This document shows, one piece after another, positions 19,781 to 28,845 of a DNA stretch of 64,000 bases. The notes beneath the pieces were generated by a model, which did not search any database, was not told the origin of the DNA, and saw nothing but the letters and a program-made list of their open reading frames with translations. Every line of letters begins with the position of its first letter. Positions within the stretch are counted from its first letter, which is position 1. The position numbers were made by a program, and so were the translations under genes. Origin of the DNA: CAMLFJ01 sp035524955 (GTDB lineage Bacteria; Methylomirabilota; Methylomirabilia; Rokubacteriales; CSP1-6); NCBI GenBank assembly GCA_035524955.1, contig DATLFG010000107.1, forward strand, positions 1-64,000, in the 5' to 3' direction.

Positions 19781-21057
19781 GCGACGTGCTCCTGGTGGGG
19801 GGCGGCGGACGCGAGCACGCGCTGGCCTGGAAGCTCGCGCAGAGCCCGCGTCTGGGCGGCATGGTGGCGGCGCCCGGTAATCCCGGCATCGCTGCGCATG
19901 CCCGGTGCGTCCCCGTCAAGGACACCGCGGTCGGTGAACTGGTCGACCTCGCGCGCGAGGAGCGGCCCGACCTGGTGGTGGTGGGGCCCGAGGTGCCGCT
20001 GGCGATGGGACTCGCCGACCGGATGCGCGCCGCCGGCTTCGCGGTGTTCGGGCCGAGCGCGGCGGCGGCCCGCCTCGAGAGCTCGAAGGCCTTCGCCAAG
20101 GATCTGATGGCCCGCCACGGCGTGCCCACCGCGCGCTTTCGCTCCTTCCAGGACGCGCCGGCGGCCCGGGGTTACTGCCGCGAGCTGGGCGCGCCCCTGG
20201 TGGTGAAGGCCGACGGGCTCGCGGCGGGCAAGGGCGTCGTCGTGTGCCGCTCGCTCGACGAGGCGGACCGGGCGCTCGCCCTCTGCCTCGAGGAGCGCGC
20301 CTTCGGCGCCTCGGGCCAAACCGTGGTCGTGGAGGAGTTCCTCGAGGGCGAGGAGGCCTCGTTCTTCGCGATCGCCGACGGCGCGGCGGTGCTGCCGTTC
20401 GGGGCGGCCCAGGACCACAAGACGGTCTTCGACGACGATCGGGGACCCAATACCGGCGGCATGGGCGCCTACTCGCCGGCGCCGGTCATGACCGGCGCGA
20501 TGCAGGACCGCGTCATGGTCGAGATCGTACGCCCGGTGATCGGCGCGATGGCCAAGGAGGGCGCGTCGTACACCGGCGTGCTCTTCGCCGGCCTGATGAT
20601 CACGCGCGAGGGGCCGAAGGTCATCGAGTTCAACTGCCGCTTCGGCGACCCGGAATGCCAGGCGATCATGCCGCGCCTCGACGGCGACCTGCTCGAGCTG
20701 CTCCTGGCCGCCGCCACCGGGCAGGGGCTGCCGCCGGGCCTGTCGTGGAGCCCGAGAGCGTCCGTCTGCGTGGTGATGACGTCCGCGGGCTATCCCGGCC
20801 GCTACCAGACCGGCCGGCCCATCACGGGGGTCGCCGCGGCCGCCGGGTTGCCGGGGATCAACGTCTTCCACGCGGGGACCGCGATGGTGGGGGATGCGCT
20901 GGTCACCGCGGGCGGCCGCGTGCTGGGCGTGCAGGCCTCGGGCGTGGACGTGGCCTCCGCCATCCGCGCGGCCTACGATGGCGTCGAGCGCATCCGCTTC
21001 GACGGGGCCCACTACCGGCGGGACATCGGCCATCACGCCCTGAGACGGATCGGGTGA
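19777..21057 (+). CDS. purD: Phosphoribosylamine-glycine ligase
   Basis: PurD (GAR synthetase), 426 residues, is an ATP-grasp enzyme that joins glycine to phosphoribosylamine. The N-terminus VGGGGREHALAWKL, the ATP-grasp segment VVKADGLAAGKGVVV, PNTGGMGAYSP and EFNCRFGDPE are all standard. The start is GTG at 19777, overlapping the preceding stop (GTGA). It closes the purine set in this window. Confidence 0.97.
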   Translation: MSDVLLVGGGGREHALAWKLAQSPRLGGMVAAPGNPGIAAHARCVPVKDTAVGELVDLAREERPDLVVVGPEVPLAMGLADRMRAAGFAVFGPSAAAARLESSKAFAKDLMARHGVPTARFRSFQDAPAARGYCRELGAPLVVKADGLAAGKGVVVCRSLDEADRALALCLEERAFGASGQTVVVEEFLEGEEASFFAIADGAAVLPFGAAQDHKTVFDDDRGPNTGGMGAYSPAPVMTGAMQDRVMVEIVRPVIGAMAKEGASYTGVLFAGLMITREGPKVIEFNCRFGDPECQAIMPRLDGDLLELLLAAATGQGLPPGLSWSPRASVCVVMTSAGYPGRYQTGRPITGVAAAAGLPGINVFHAGTAMVGDALVTAGGRVLGVQASGVDVASAIRAAYDGVERIRFDGAHYRRDIGHHALRRIG

Positions 21058-21695
21058 GGACGCCGACGATCTCGACCCGCGTCGTCGCGGTGGATCCGGT
21101 CCAGCCCGATCGGTCGGTGGTGCGCGCTGCCGGCGCGCTGGTCGAGGCGGGCGGGCTCGTGGGGTTCCCCACCGAGAGCTTCTACGGTCTCGGCGCCGAT
21201 GCCCTCGACCCCGCCGCGGTCGCGCGCGTCTTCGAGGTCAAGGGCCGGCCGGACGACAAGCCGCTCCTCGTGCTGGTGGACGGAATCGACATGGTGATGG
21301 AGCTGGCTGCCGAGATCCCCGCCGGCGCGCGCGCCCTGATGGCGCGGCACTGGCCGGGCGCGCTCACCCTGGTGCTCCGCGCCTCCGCGCGCGTGCCCGC
21401 CGGGCTCACCGGCGGCACCGGCACCGTCGGGGTGCGCCAGCCCGGGCACGCGGTGGCGGGCGCCCTCGTCGCCGCGGCCGCGCGGCCGATCACCGCGCCG
21501 AGCGCCAATCCGAGCGCGGCGCCGCCGCCGCGAACCGCCCAGGACGTGCGGCGCTACTTCGACGGGCGGATCGAGCTCATCCTGGACGGCGGGACGACCG
21601 CGGGCGGCCCGGGCTCCACCCTCGCCGACTGCACGGTCTGGCCTCCGCGCATCCTGCGTCAGGGGCCGGTGATCGTCGAGGCCGCGTGCGGATAA
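21054..21695 (+). CDS. tsaC: Threonylcarbamoyl-AMP synthase
   Basis: A 213-residue Sua5/YciO/YrdC-domain protein that makes threonylcarbamoyl-AMP for the tRNA t6A37 modification. Typical motifs: FPTESFYGLGADAL, VFEVKGRPDDKPLLVL, WPGALTLVLRA and APSANPSAAPPP. The start is GTG at 21054, overlapping purD. TsaB, which acts later in the same pathway, is also in this window at 32935. Confidence 0.92.
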   Translation: MRTPTISTRVVAVDPVQPDRSVVRAAGALVEAGGLVGFPTESFYGLGADALDPAAVARVFEVKGRPDDKPLLVLVDGIDMVMELAAEIPAGARALMARHWPGALTLVLRASARVPAGLTGGTGTVGVRQPGHAVAGALVAAAARPITAPSANPSAAPPPRTAQDVRRYFDGRIELILDGGTTAGGPGSTLADCTVWPPRILRQGPVIVEAACG

Positions 21696-22309
21696 CCGGG
21701 GTGATCCAGGCGGGCGGCCGGAGCACCCGCATGGGCGGCCGGCCCAAGGCCCTGCTGGAGCTGGGCGGCCGGCGCATCATCGACCGGGTCGCCCACGTCG
21801 TCCGGCAGGTCGCCGACGATCTGCTGATCGTGACCAACACGCCGGAGCTCTACGCCTCGCTCGGCCTGCCCATGGTGCCCGACGCCTTCCCCGACGGGGG
21901 CTCGCTCGGCGGCATCTACTCGGGCCTGCTGGCGGCGTCCGGCGACGCCGCCTTCACGGTGGCGTGCGACATGCCCTTCCTGATGCCGGAGGTGGCGCGC
22001 CTGGTCACGGAGCGGGCGGGGGCGGCGGACGTGGTGGTCCCCCGGGTCGGCGAGCAGTGGGAGACGCTCCACGCCTGCTACGGCAAGGCGTGCCTGGCGC
22101 CGATCGAGACGCGGCTGCGCGCGGGGCGGCTCCGGATCATCGGCTTCTACGACGAGGTCCGTGTCCTCGAGATCCCGGCGAGCGAGATCGCCCGCTACCG
22201 CGTCCCCGAAGTCGTCTTCATGAACGTCAACACTCCAGAAGAGCTCGAGGCCGCGCGCGTGCTCCTACCCGCCCTCGAACCCAACGCCGCATCGGCTGGG
22301 GCCTCGTGA
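21686..22309 (+). CDS. mobA: Molybdenum cofactor guanylyltransferase
   Basis: A 207-residue nucleotidyltransferase that attaches GMP to molybdopterin. The N-terminal signature IQAGGRSTRMGGRPKALL, GSLGGIYSGL and the metal-binding CDMPF are present, as is the C-terminal FMNVNTPEEL. It overlaps tsaC by ten bases and starts with GTG. A related NTP-transferase role is possible, but the pattern favours MobA. Confidence 0.88.
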   Translation: MRITGVIQAGGRSTRMGGRPKALLELGGRRIIDRVAHVVRQVADDLLIVTNTPELYASLGLPMVPDAFPDGGSLGGIYSGLLAASGDAAFTVACDMPFLMPEVARLVTERAGAADVVVPRVGEQWETLHACYGKACLAPIETRLRAGRLRIIGFYDEVRVLEIPASEIARYRVPEVVFMNVNTPEELEAARVLLPALEPNAASAGAS

Positions 22310-22323
22310 GCTTCCTCGAACAC

Positions 22324-22553
22324 GAGCACCCCACGGGCGGAGGGGGCGGTGGCCGCCGGGCGCCCCTGGGGGCGAGCCGTAGCGCCGCGCGAAGCGCAGC
22401 GACGGAGCGAGCAAGCCGCCACGGGTCGGCAGCCCTCGCGCCGCCCCCTTGGGGGATGGGGGGTCGCAGCTCGCTCCGTCCGAGCGAGCCGCGGCGTCGA
22501 GGCGAGCCCCCGGGGCGCCCGGCGGCCACCGCCCCCTCCGCCCGTGGGGTGCT
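22324..22553. repeat. 230-bp element with 43-bp perfect inverted repeats
   Basis: Bases 22324-22366 are the exact reverse complement of 22511-22553 (arms begin GAGCACCCCACGGGCGG). The 144-base spacer contains a further matching pair (GCGACGGAGCGAGC near 22400 and GCTCGCTCCGTC near 22472), so the whole segment can fold as one long hairpin. It fills most of the 281-base gap between mobA and the next gene. It has no coding signal. It resembles a MITE or a large palindromic intergenic repeat. Confidence 0.85.
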
Positions 22554-22590
22554 CCCCTCGCGCGGAACTCGCGAGCGGGCGGGTTAGACG

Positions 22591-23415
22591 ATGGACGCGC
22601 GCGTCGAGGGACTCGGGCTCGGCTCGATCCAGGAGATCAACGCGCTGCCGCGCGAGGTCGCGGAGGCGCTCTACGCGCGGCTGGTGCCCGAGGAGCTGCG
22701 CGACCGCTTCGGCATCGATCCGCTCACCCTCTGCGACAAGGCGGGCGCGCGCCTGGTGCGGGTGACCGCCCCCGCGGACCAGCCGTGGGCGCGCGTCGAG
22801 GTGCGCTCGAGCCCCGAAGACCGCGATCCGGCGCTGCTGGTGGACGTGGAGATGTCCCCGCTCTCGGTGCCGGAGCTGGCTTTCGTGCAGATCACCGACC
22901 CCAGCGGCGCCCGCTACGCGATCGACCGCGACCCGGACGGGCGCGACACGCTCTTCGGCACCTCGTGCCGCAACATCGAGGAGGAGCGCCGCGCCATGCG
23001 GAGCGGCCTCGCCCCCGGGCAGGTGCGGCGCGGCCTGCGCCTGCTCTCCCGCGTGCTCGACGCGATGGAGGGCTTCTGCGGGCTCATCGGCAAGGAGGTC
23101 TACCTCATCGAGCCCCTCTTCTACCACTCCGCGATCCTGTACGAGCGCCGGGGTTGCGGCTACCTGATGGGTCGCGACGTGATGGAGGCGATCGACGCCG
23201 GCTTCCGCGAGGGCGGCCCGCTGCTGAAGGCGCTCGACGCCTCCTCCGACTTCCGCGACCCGCAGGCCGGCCGCACCGTGCGGGGCCGGAGCTGGGCCAT
23301 CCACGACGGCATCGGCGAGGGACTCTGGGCCGGCGGCGGCGTGGGCGGCGTGAAGATGTACAAGGCCGCCGGCCGGCGGGCGGGGATCAACACCTTCCCG
23401 GGCGCGATCTACTGA
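22591..23415 (+). CDS. Conserved-looking protein of unknown function
   Basis: A 274-residue soluble protein I do not recognise. The N-terminus (GSIQEINALPREVAEALY) is helical and acidic. Features in the middle are SPLSVPELAFVQITDPSG and FGTSCRNIEEERRAM, and the C-terminus is Gly-rich (WAIHDGIGEGLWAGGG, then a KMYKAAG segment). There is no signal peptide or membrane helix. It starts 38 bases after the inverted-repeat element and is followed by a very small basic ORF and thiI. Codon use matches its neighbours, so it is a real gene. Confidence 0.8.
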   Translation: MDARVEGLGLGSIQEINALPREVAEALYARLVPEELRDRFGIDPLTLCDKAGARLVRVTAPADQPWARVEVRSSPEDRDPALLVDVEMSPLSVPELAFVQITDPSGARYAIDRDPDGRDTLFGTSCRNIEEERRAMRSGLAPGQVRRGLRLLSRVLDAMEGFCGLIGKEVYLIEPLFYHSAILYERRGCGYLMGRDVMEAIDAGFREGGPLLKALDASSDFRDPQAGRTVRGRSWAIHDGIGEGLWAGGGVGGVKMYKAAGRRAGINTFPGAIY

Positions 23416-23430
23416 GCGGGACCACCGGGA

Positions 23431-23436
23431 TATACT
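23431..23436 (+). promoter_or_regulatory. TATACT -10 element for a leaderless transcript
   Basis: TATACT lies exactly six bases before the GTG at 23443 and inside a small hairpin (CCGGGA-N7-TCCCGG, 23425-23443). Spacing suggests transcription begins at or next to the start codon. No convincing -35 is visible. Confidence 0.45.
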
Positions 23437-23442
23437 GTCCCG

Positions 23443-23586
23443 GTGAAGCGCCGGAAGCCGACCCACGCCCCCATTCACACGAAGGTCCGCAAGCCGATGC
23501 CCGCCAAGCCGCCGAAGGTGGAGATCCCCAAGACGGTCTACCGCCGCCGGCCCAAGCACCGGCGGGCCGCGGAGACCGATCGATGA
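23443..23586 (+). CDS. Small basic proline-rich protein
   Basis: A 47-residue ORF (starts VKRRKPTHAPIHTK, ends RRAAETDR) very rich in Lys, Arg and Pro. It starts with GTG six bases after a TATACT and its TGA stop overlaps the thiI ATG (ATGA at 23583-23586), so it could couple translation into thiI. The sequence is not low-complexity shadow of another frame. No homologous family is recognised; a nucleic-acid-binding role would be only a guess from its charge. Confidence 0.5.
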   Translation: MKRRKPTHAPIHTKVRKPMPAKPPKVEIPKTVYRRRPKHRRAAETDR

Positions 23587-24815
23587 CGCCCGCCGCCGTC
23601 GTCCACTACCACGAGATCAGCCTCAAGCGGGGGAACCGGCCGCTCTTCCTCCGCCAGCTCCAGCAGAACCTGCTGCGCGCGATCAGCGACCTCGGGCCGG
23701 TGCACCTCGTCCAGCTCACCGGACGCATCGTGCTCGACCTCTCGCGCCACCCGGCGCCGGCGCGCCTGCCCGAGCGACTGGCGCGCGTCGCGGGGGTGGC
23801 GAACTTCGCCCTCGCGATCCGGACCGGCGTGTCGCGGGAGGCCCTGCAGGTCGCGGTGGAGCAGGCGATCGCGGACCGCGTCTTCGGCTCCTTCCGGATC
23901 ACCGCCCGCCGCGCCTTCAAAACTTTCCCGATGACCTCGGTGGAGATGAACCGGGACCTGGGCGCCCACGTGCTGGCGCGGCGGCCCGGCGCGCGCGTGA
24001 GCCTCGAGCATCCCGAGCTGAACGTACGGGTCGAGGTGCTGCCCGACGAGGCGTTCGTCTACTGCGATCCCCAGCCGGGCCCGGGCGGGTTGCCGGTGGG
24101 AACGGGCGGGACGGTCGCCACCCTCCTCTCCGGCGGCATCGATTCCCCGGTCGCCGCGTGGCGCCTCATGAAGCGCGGCTGCCGCGTGGTCTTCGTGCAC
24201 TTCCACAGCGCGCCGTACCTGCCGGACCTCTCGCGGGGCAAGGCCCGCGAGCTGGCGGCCCGGCTGACCCAGTGGCAGTACCACTCGCGCCTGTTCGTCG
24301 TACCGTTCGGCGAGATCCAGCGGGAGGTGGTGCTGGCCGTGCCGCCGCCCGCGCGGGTCGTGGTCTACCGCCGCCTGATGGTGCGCATCGCGGAGCGGCT
24401 GGCCCGCCACGCGGGGGCGGCGGCGCTGGTGACCGGGGAGAGCCTGGGGCAGGTGGCCTCGCAGACGCTCCACAACCTCACCCGCATCGACGAGGCGGCC
24501 TCGATGCCGATCCTCCGGCCGCTCATCGGGATGGACAAGCTCGAGATCACCGAGCAGGCGCACGCGCTCGGGACCTACGAGATCTCCATCGAGCCGGACG
24601 CGGACTGCTGCACGCTCTTCACCCCGCGGCATCCGGCCACCCGGATGGACGCCGAGCAGATCGCGACGCTGGAGGCGCGGCTCGACATGGACCGGCTCGT
24701 GACCCAGGGCGTGGAGGCGGCCTCACAGGAGCTCTTCGAGTTCCCCGCCGGGGCGGGCCCGTACCCACCGCGCGCCGCGACCCGCCGGCCCCTGCCGGAG
24801 CCCATGCCCGAGTGA
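23583..24815 (+). CDS. thiI: tRNA 4-thiouridine synthetase ThiI (no rhodanese domain)
   Basis: A 410-residue ThiI: N-terminal NFLD/THUMP region (YHEISLKRGNRPLF near residue 9, then RRAFKTFPMTSVEMNRDLG) and a PP-loop AMP-binding domain with SGGIDSPVAAW near residue 180 and GESLGQVASQT near 283. It adenylates U8 of tRNA for thiolation and may serve thiamine thiazole synthesis. It ends near residue 410 without the C-terminal rhodanese domain of the enterobacterial protein, so sulfur must come from another carrier. The start overlaps the small upstream ORF. Confidence 0.93.
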   Translation: MTPAAVVHYHEISLKRGNRPLFLRQLQQNLLRAISDLGPVHLVQLTGRIVLDLSRHPAPARLPERLARVAGVANFALAIRTGVSREALQVAVEQAIADRVFGSFRITARRAFKTFPMTSVEMNRDLGAHVLARRPGARVSLEHPELNVRVEVLPDEAFVYCDPQPGPGGLPVGTGGTVATLLSGGIDSPVAAWRLMKRGCRVVFVHFHSAPYLPDLSRGKARELAARLTQWQYHSRLFVVPFGEIQREVVLAVPPPARVVVYRRLMVRIAERLARHAGAAALVTGESLGQVASQTLHNLTRIDEAASMPILRPLIGMDKLEITEQAHALGTYEISIEPDADCCTLFTPRHPATRMDAEQIATLEARLDMDRLVTQGVEAASQELFEFPAGAGPYPPRAATRRPLPEPMPE

Positions 24816-24822
24816 TCTCCAA

Positions 24823-26205
24823 GTGAGCCGGACCCTGACCTTTCTCGGGGGCGCCGGGGGCACCGTCACCGGCTCCAAGCACCTGCTCGAGAACGGAACC
24901 AGCCGCGTGCTGCTCGACTGCGGCCTCTTCCAGGGCCTGAAGGAGCTGCGCGCGCGCAACTGGTCGGCGCCGCCCGTGGACCCGCGGACGCTCGGCGCGG
25001 TGATCCTGAGCCACGCCCACATCGACCACTCGGGCTACCTGCCGCGGCTCTGCCGCGACGGGTTCACCGGGCCGGTCTACTGCACGCCGGGCACGCACGA
25101 TCTCCTCAAGGTCATGCTGCCGGACGCGGCCCATCTCCAGGAGGAGGAAGCCGAGTTCGCCAACCGCCACCGCACCAGCCGGCACGACCCGGCGCTGCCG
25201 CTGTACACGACCGCGGACGCCGAGCGCGCGCTCGGCCGGGTGAAGCCGGTAGAGTTCGGCCGCCCGTTCACCCCGGCGCCCGGCGCCGAGGCGCGGTTCA
25301 CGCGGTCCGGGCACATCCTGGGCGCGGGCCTCGTCACCTGCGACATCGGCGGTCGCCGCGTGGTCTTCTCGGGTGACCTCGGCCGCTACGACGTGCCGAT
25401 CATGGTGGATCCGGAGCCGGTGGCGGAGGCGGACGTGCTGCTGGTGGAGTCCACCTACGGCAACCGCGTGCATCCGCCGGAGGATCCGGCCGAGCGGGTG
25501 ATCGCGGCGGTGCGACGGGCGATCGACCGCAAGGGCTGGTTGCTGATCCCGGCCTTCGCGGTCGGACGGTCCCAGGAGATCCTCTACGACCTGCGCCGGC
25601 TGGAGGAGGCGCGTCGGATCCCGAGCCTGCCCGTCTACCTGGATAGCCCGATGGCGATCCAGGCGACCGTGATCTACGCTGGGCACCCCGAGGAACACGA
25701 TGCCGAGCTGCGCCGGGCCGCGACCGGCGGCGCGCGCCCCTTCGCCCCGCGGCGCTTTCACCTCTCGCAAACCGTGGACGAGTCGAAGCGGCTCAACGAG
25801 CTGGCGGGGCCCGGCATCATCGTGGCGGGCAGCGGCATGGCCACCGGCGGGCGCATCCTCCATCACCTCAAGCGGCTCCTGCCCGATCCGAGTAACACGG
25901 TGCTCTTCGTCGGCTACCAGGCGGCGGGCACCCGCGGGCGCCTCCTGAAGGACGGAGCCCGCGAGATCCGGATGCTCGGGGTCACGGTGCCGGTCGCGGC
26001 GGAGATCATGGTGAGCGACGCCTACTCCGCCCACGCCGATCGCGAGGAGATCCTGCGCTGGCTCGGCGGCTTCAAGCGGCCGCCGGGGATCACCTACGTC
26101 GTCCACGGCGAGGCGGAGGCGGCGGCCGCGCTGCGGGACGCGATCGAGAGCCGCCTCGGCTGGCGTGCGGCCGTCGCCCAGGACGGCCAGCGCGTGACGC
26201 TCTGA
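24823..26205 (+). CDS. MBL-fold beta-CASP RNA-type hydrolase
   Basis: A 460-residue metallo-beta-lactamase with a beta-CASP insert, related to CPSF73/Ysh1-like and bacterial RNA-processing hydrolases. The N-terminus FLGGAGGTVTGSKHLL, the zinc motif SHAHIDHSGYLP near residue 65, SGHILGAG, the SGDLGRYD Asp ligand, and the C-terminal RMMBL segment SAHADREEI are seen. Bacterial members are predicted exoribonucleases, but the substrate is not proven here. It starts with GTG seven bases after thiI. Confidence 0.88.
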   Translation: MSRTLTFLGGAGGTVTGSKHLLENGTSRVLLDCGLFQGLKELRARNWSAPPVDPRTLGAVILSHAHIDHSGYLPRLCRDGFTGPVYCTPGTHDLLKVMLPDAAHLQEEEAEFANRHRTSRHDPALPLYTTADAERALGRVKPVEFGRPFTPAPGAEARFTRSGHILGAGLVTCDIGGRRVVFSGDLGRYDVPIMVDPEPVAEADVLLVESTYGNRVHPPEDPAERVIAAVRRAIDRKGWLLIPAFAVGRSQEILYDLRRLEEARRIPSLPVYLDSPMAIQATVIYAGHPEEHDAELRRAATGGARPFAPRRFHLSQTVDESKRLNELAGPGIIVAGSGMATGGRILHHLKRLLPDPSNTVLFVGYQAAGTRGRLLKDGAREIRMLGVTVPVAAEIMVSDAYSAHADREEILRWLGGFKRPPGITYVVHGEAEAAAALRDAIESRLGWRAAVAQDGQRVTL

Positions 26206-26267
26206 GCGAGCATGGCCCGTCCTGGGCGTATCGCGCAGTCCGGGCCCTGGCCCGGCTCCTGGCCGCC

Positions 26268-27584
26268 GTGTTCTATCGCCGGGTGGACGTGATCGGTGCC
26301 GAGCGCATCCCGCGCTCGGGCCCGCTGATCGTGACCGCCAACCACCACAACGCGCTCATGGACGGGGTGTTGCTGCTGTCCGCGCTGCCCCGCCGTCTCG
26401 TCTCGGTGGCCAAGGCGCCGCTCTTCTCCAACCCGCTGATCGGGCCGTTCCTCCGGTTGATCGGCGCGCTGCCGGTCCATCGCCGGCAGGACGGTGACCG
26501 CGATCCCGGACGAAACGACCGGCTCTTCGCCGCCTCGACCGCCACGCTCCGCCGCGGACACGCGATCCTGATCTTCCCGGAGGGCGTGAGCCAGCCGGAG
26601 CCGACCCTGATGCCGCTCCGCACCGGCGCCGCGCGCATGCTGCTGGCCGCCGAGGCGGCCGCGGTCGGGCCGGTGACGCTCCTGCCGGTCGGGCTCATGT
26701 TCCACGAGCCGGGCACCTTCCGCACCGGCTGGGCGCTGATCGCGGTGGGCGAGCCCGTGGAGACCGCCGGCTACCTGGCGCTCGCGCGGAGCGAGCCGGA
26801 GGAGGCGGCGCGCCGCCTGACGGCCCGCCTGGGCGAGGCGCTACGGGGCCTGATCGCGCTGGTGGACGATCGTCAGACGCTCCGGCTGGTCGAGCACGCC
26901 GAGCGCCTCTGGCGCGACGAGCGGGACAGGGGAACGCCCCGGGACGCGGCCGCCCGCGCCGACTGGCGCGGCCGCGCCACGCGCGCCTACCGTTACCTGA
27001 TCCACCACGATCCGATCGGGGTCGAGGCCCTCCGGAGCCTGATGGAGCGCTACGTCAAGGACGTGGAAGCCGCCTCCCTCGGCACCGCGGTCGGGTTCCG
27101 GGCGCCGGGCGCGCGCGTCGTGCTGCGGTACGCGGCGCGCCAGTTCGCGATGCTGCTGGGCGGGCTGCCGCTCGCCCTCTGGGGCCTGGCCAGCCACGCG
27201 GCGCCCTACTGGCTCACCTGGGCGGCGATGAAGCTCCTGCGCCCCGAGCCGGATGTGGAGGCCACCTACAAGCTCGTGGCGGGAGTCCTCATCTACCCGC
27301 TCGCGTGGATCGCCGAGGGCGCGCTGCTCTGGCGCTGGGGCGGTGGCGGGCCCCTCGCGCTGTTCGTCGCGCTGCTGATCCCCGGCGGCTTCTTCGCGCT
27401 CGCGTGGAGCGAGCGGCTGCGCCGGCTCTACCGTGAGAGCCGGGCGCTCCTCCGGCTCCTGCTGGACCGCGACATCGGACGGCACCTGAGCGCGCGCCGG
27501 CGGAGCATCCTGGACGAGATGGACCGGGCGGTGGCGCGCGTGCCCGAGCCGGTGCTCGCCGGCCGCGAGGAGCCACCCCGATGA
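26268..27584 (+). CDS. 1-acyl-glycerol-phosphate acyltransferase-type membrane protein
   Basis: A 438-residue PlsC-domain protein. The catalytic H(X4)D is in NHHNALMD near residue 26 and the substrate motif FPEGVSQPE near 104. The C-terminal half has predicted membrane helices (LPLALWGLASHAAPYW and two segments around residues 335-385). The listed GTG start gives a short N-terminus. The frame is open upstream to the previous stop and encodes a family-like WAYRAVRALARLLAAV, so translation may begin at a CTG near 26202. The acyl acceptor is unknown. Confidence 0.85.
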   Translation: MFYRRVDVIGAERIPRSGPLIVTANHHNALMDGVLLLSALPRRLVSVAKAPLFSNPLIGPFLRLIGALPVHRRQDGDRDPGRNDRLFAASTATLRRGHAILIFPEGVSQPEPTLMPLRTGAARMLLAAEAAAVGPVTLLPVGLMFHEPGTFRTGWALIAVGEPVETAGYLALARSEPEEAARRLTARLGEALRGLIALVDDRQTLRLVEHAERLWRDERDRGTPRDAAARADWRGRATRAYRYLIHHDPIGVEALRSLMERYVKDVEAASLGTAVGFRAPGARVVLRYAARQFAMLLGGLPLALWGLASHAAPYWLTWAAMKLLRPEPDVEATYKLVAGVLIYPLAWIAEGALLWRWGGGGPLALFVALLIPGGFFALAWSERLRRLYRESRALLRLLLDRDIGRHLSARRRSILDEMDRAVARVPEPVLAGREEPPR

Positions 27585-28813
27585 ACGTGCGGGCCATCGT
27601 GGCCTGGACGCTCTACGACTTCGCGAACTCCGCGTTCGCGGCGGTGATCTTCGCCACCATCTATGCCGCGTACTATGCCCTCGCGGTCGTCGGCAACGAC
27701 GACGGGGCGGGGGATCTCTGGTGGGGGCTGGTGGTCTCGGTCTCGATGGGGTTGGTGGCGGTGACGTCGCCCTTCCTGGGCGGCGTGGCCGACCGCGCGG
27801 GTATCCGCAAACCTCTCTTCATCGGCTTCACCGCGCTGGCGGTGACCGCCACCGCGCTCATGACCACGGTGGGGCCCGGCATGGTCGTGTGGGGCTTCGT
27901 CCTGGGTGTGCTCGGCAACTTCGCCTACGAGAGCGCGCTCGTCTACTACAACGCCTACCTGCCGGACCTGGCCCCGGCGAGCCACCAGGGCCGCGTGTCG
28001 GGCTGGGGCTTCGCGGTCGGCTACGCGGGCTCGATCGCGGCGCTGCTGGCCGCCCTGCCCTTCGTCCGGGCGGAGCACTACGCGGGGGCCTTCCTCGCGA
28101 CGGCCGCGATCTACGCGATCTTCTCGCTCCCCGCGTTCTTCATGCTGCCCGCGCCGCCGGGTGGGCGGGTGCCGGTGCTACGGGCCGCGCGCGAGGGGGG
28201 CGCGCAGGTGGTGGCCACCGCGCGCCGGATCCTGGCCCTGCCGGATCTGCGCCGCTTCCTGGGCGCCTACTTCATCTACGAGGACGGGGTCAATACCGTC
28301 ATCGCCTTCTCGGGCATCTTCGCCGCGCAGACCCTCGGCTTCCCGATGGACCGGCTCATCGCGCTCTACATCGTGGTGCAGATCTCGGCCCTCCTCGGCG
28401 CGCTGGCCTGGGCGAGGCCGACCGACATCCTGGGGCCGCGCCGGGTGGTGATGATCACCCTCTGCCAGTGGGCGGCCATCGTGGTCGCCGCCTACTTCAT
28501 CCAGACCCAGGGCCAGTTCTGGGTGCTCGCGGTGGTGGCCGGGACCGGGCTCGGGGCAGTCCAGGCCGCGAGCCGGGCGTTCCTCGCGCGCCTGGCTCCC
28601 CGGGGCATGGAGGCCGAGCTGTTCGGCTTCTACTCGCTCTGTGGCAAGAGCGCGGCGGTCATCGGGCCGCTCGTCTTCGGGACCATCTCCCATGCCGCCG
28701 GCGGCAACCAGCGGGCCGGCATCCTGGCCGTCGGCGCCTTCTTCGTCGTCGGGCTCGTGCTGCTCTCGCGCGTGCGGGCGGGCGGGAAAGCCCCACCGGT
28801 AGCGTCGTCTTGA
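27581..28813 (+). CDS. UMF1-family MFS transporter
   Basis: A 410-residue, 12-helix transporter of the UMF1 (Atg22-like) subfamily of the major facilitator superfamily. The subfamily signature WTLYDFANSAFAAVIF is at the N-terminus. GGVADRAGIRKP is the loop 2-3 motif and YYNAYLPDLAP is also typical. Substrate is unknown. It overlaps the acyltransferase gene by four bases (ATGA). Its TGA stop is part of the -35 hexamer of the rpiB promoter. Confidence 0.9.
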   Translation: MNVRAIVAWTLYDFANSAFAAVIFATIYAAYYALAVVGNDDGAGDLWWGLVVSVSMGLVAVTSPFLGGVADRAGIRKPLFIGFTALAVTATALMTTVGPGMVVWGFVLGVLGNFAYESALVYYNAYLPDLAPASHQGRVSGWGFAVGYAGSIAALLAALPFVRAEHYAGAFLATAAIYAIFSLPAFFMLPAPPGGRVPVLRAAREGGAQVVATARRILALPDLRRFLGAYFIYEDGVNTVIAFSGIFAAQTLGFPMDRLIALYIVVQISALLGALAWARPTDILGPRRVVMITLCQWAAIVVAAYFIQTQGQFWVLAVVAGTGLGAVQAASRAFLARLAPRGMEAELFGFYSLCGKSAAVIGPLVFGTISHAAGGNQRAGILAVGAFFVVGLVLLSRVRAGGKAPPVASS

Positions 28814-28839
28814 CACCCAACCCCGACGGAGCGTAAGGT
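28810..28839 (+). promoter_or_regulatory. rpiB promoter, probably leaderless
   Basis: TTGACA (28810-28815), an 18-base spacer and TAAGGT (28834-28839), then six bases to the rpiB GTG at 28846. The upstream stop codon TGA lies inside the -35 hexamer. Confidence 0.6.
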
Positions 28840-28845
28840 TGGCGC

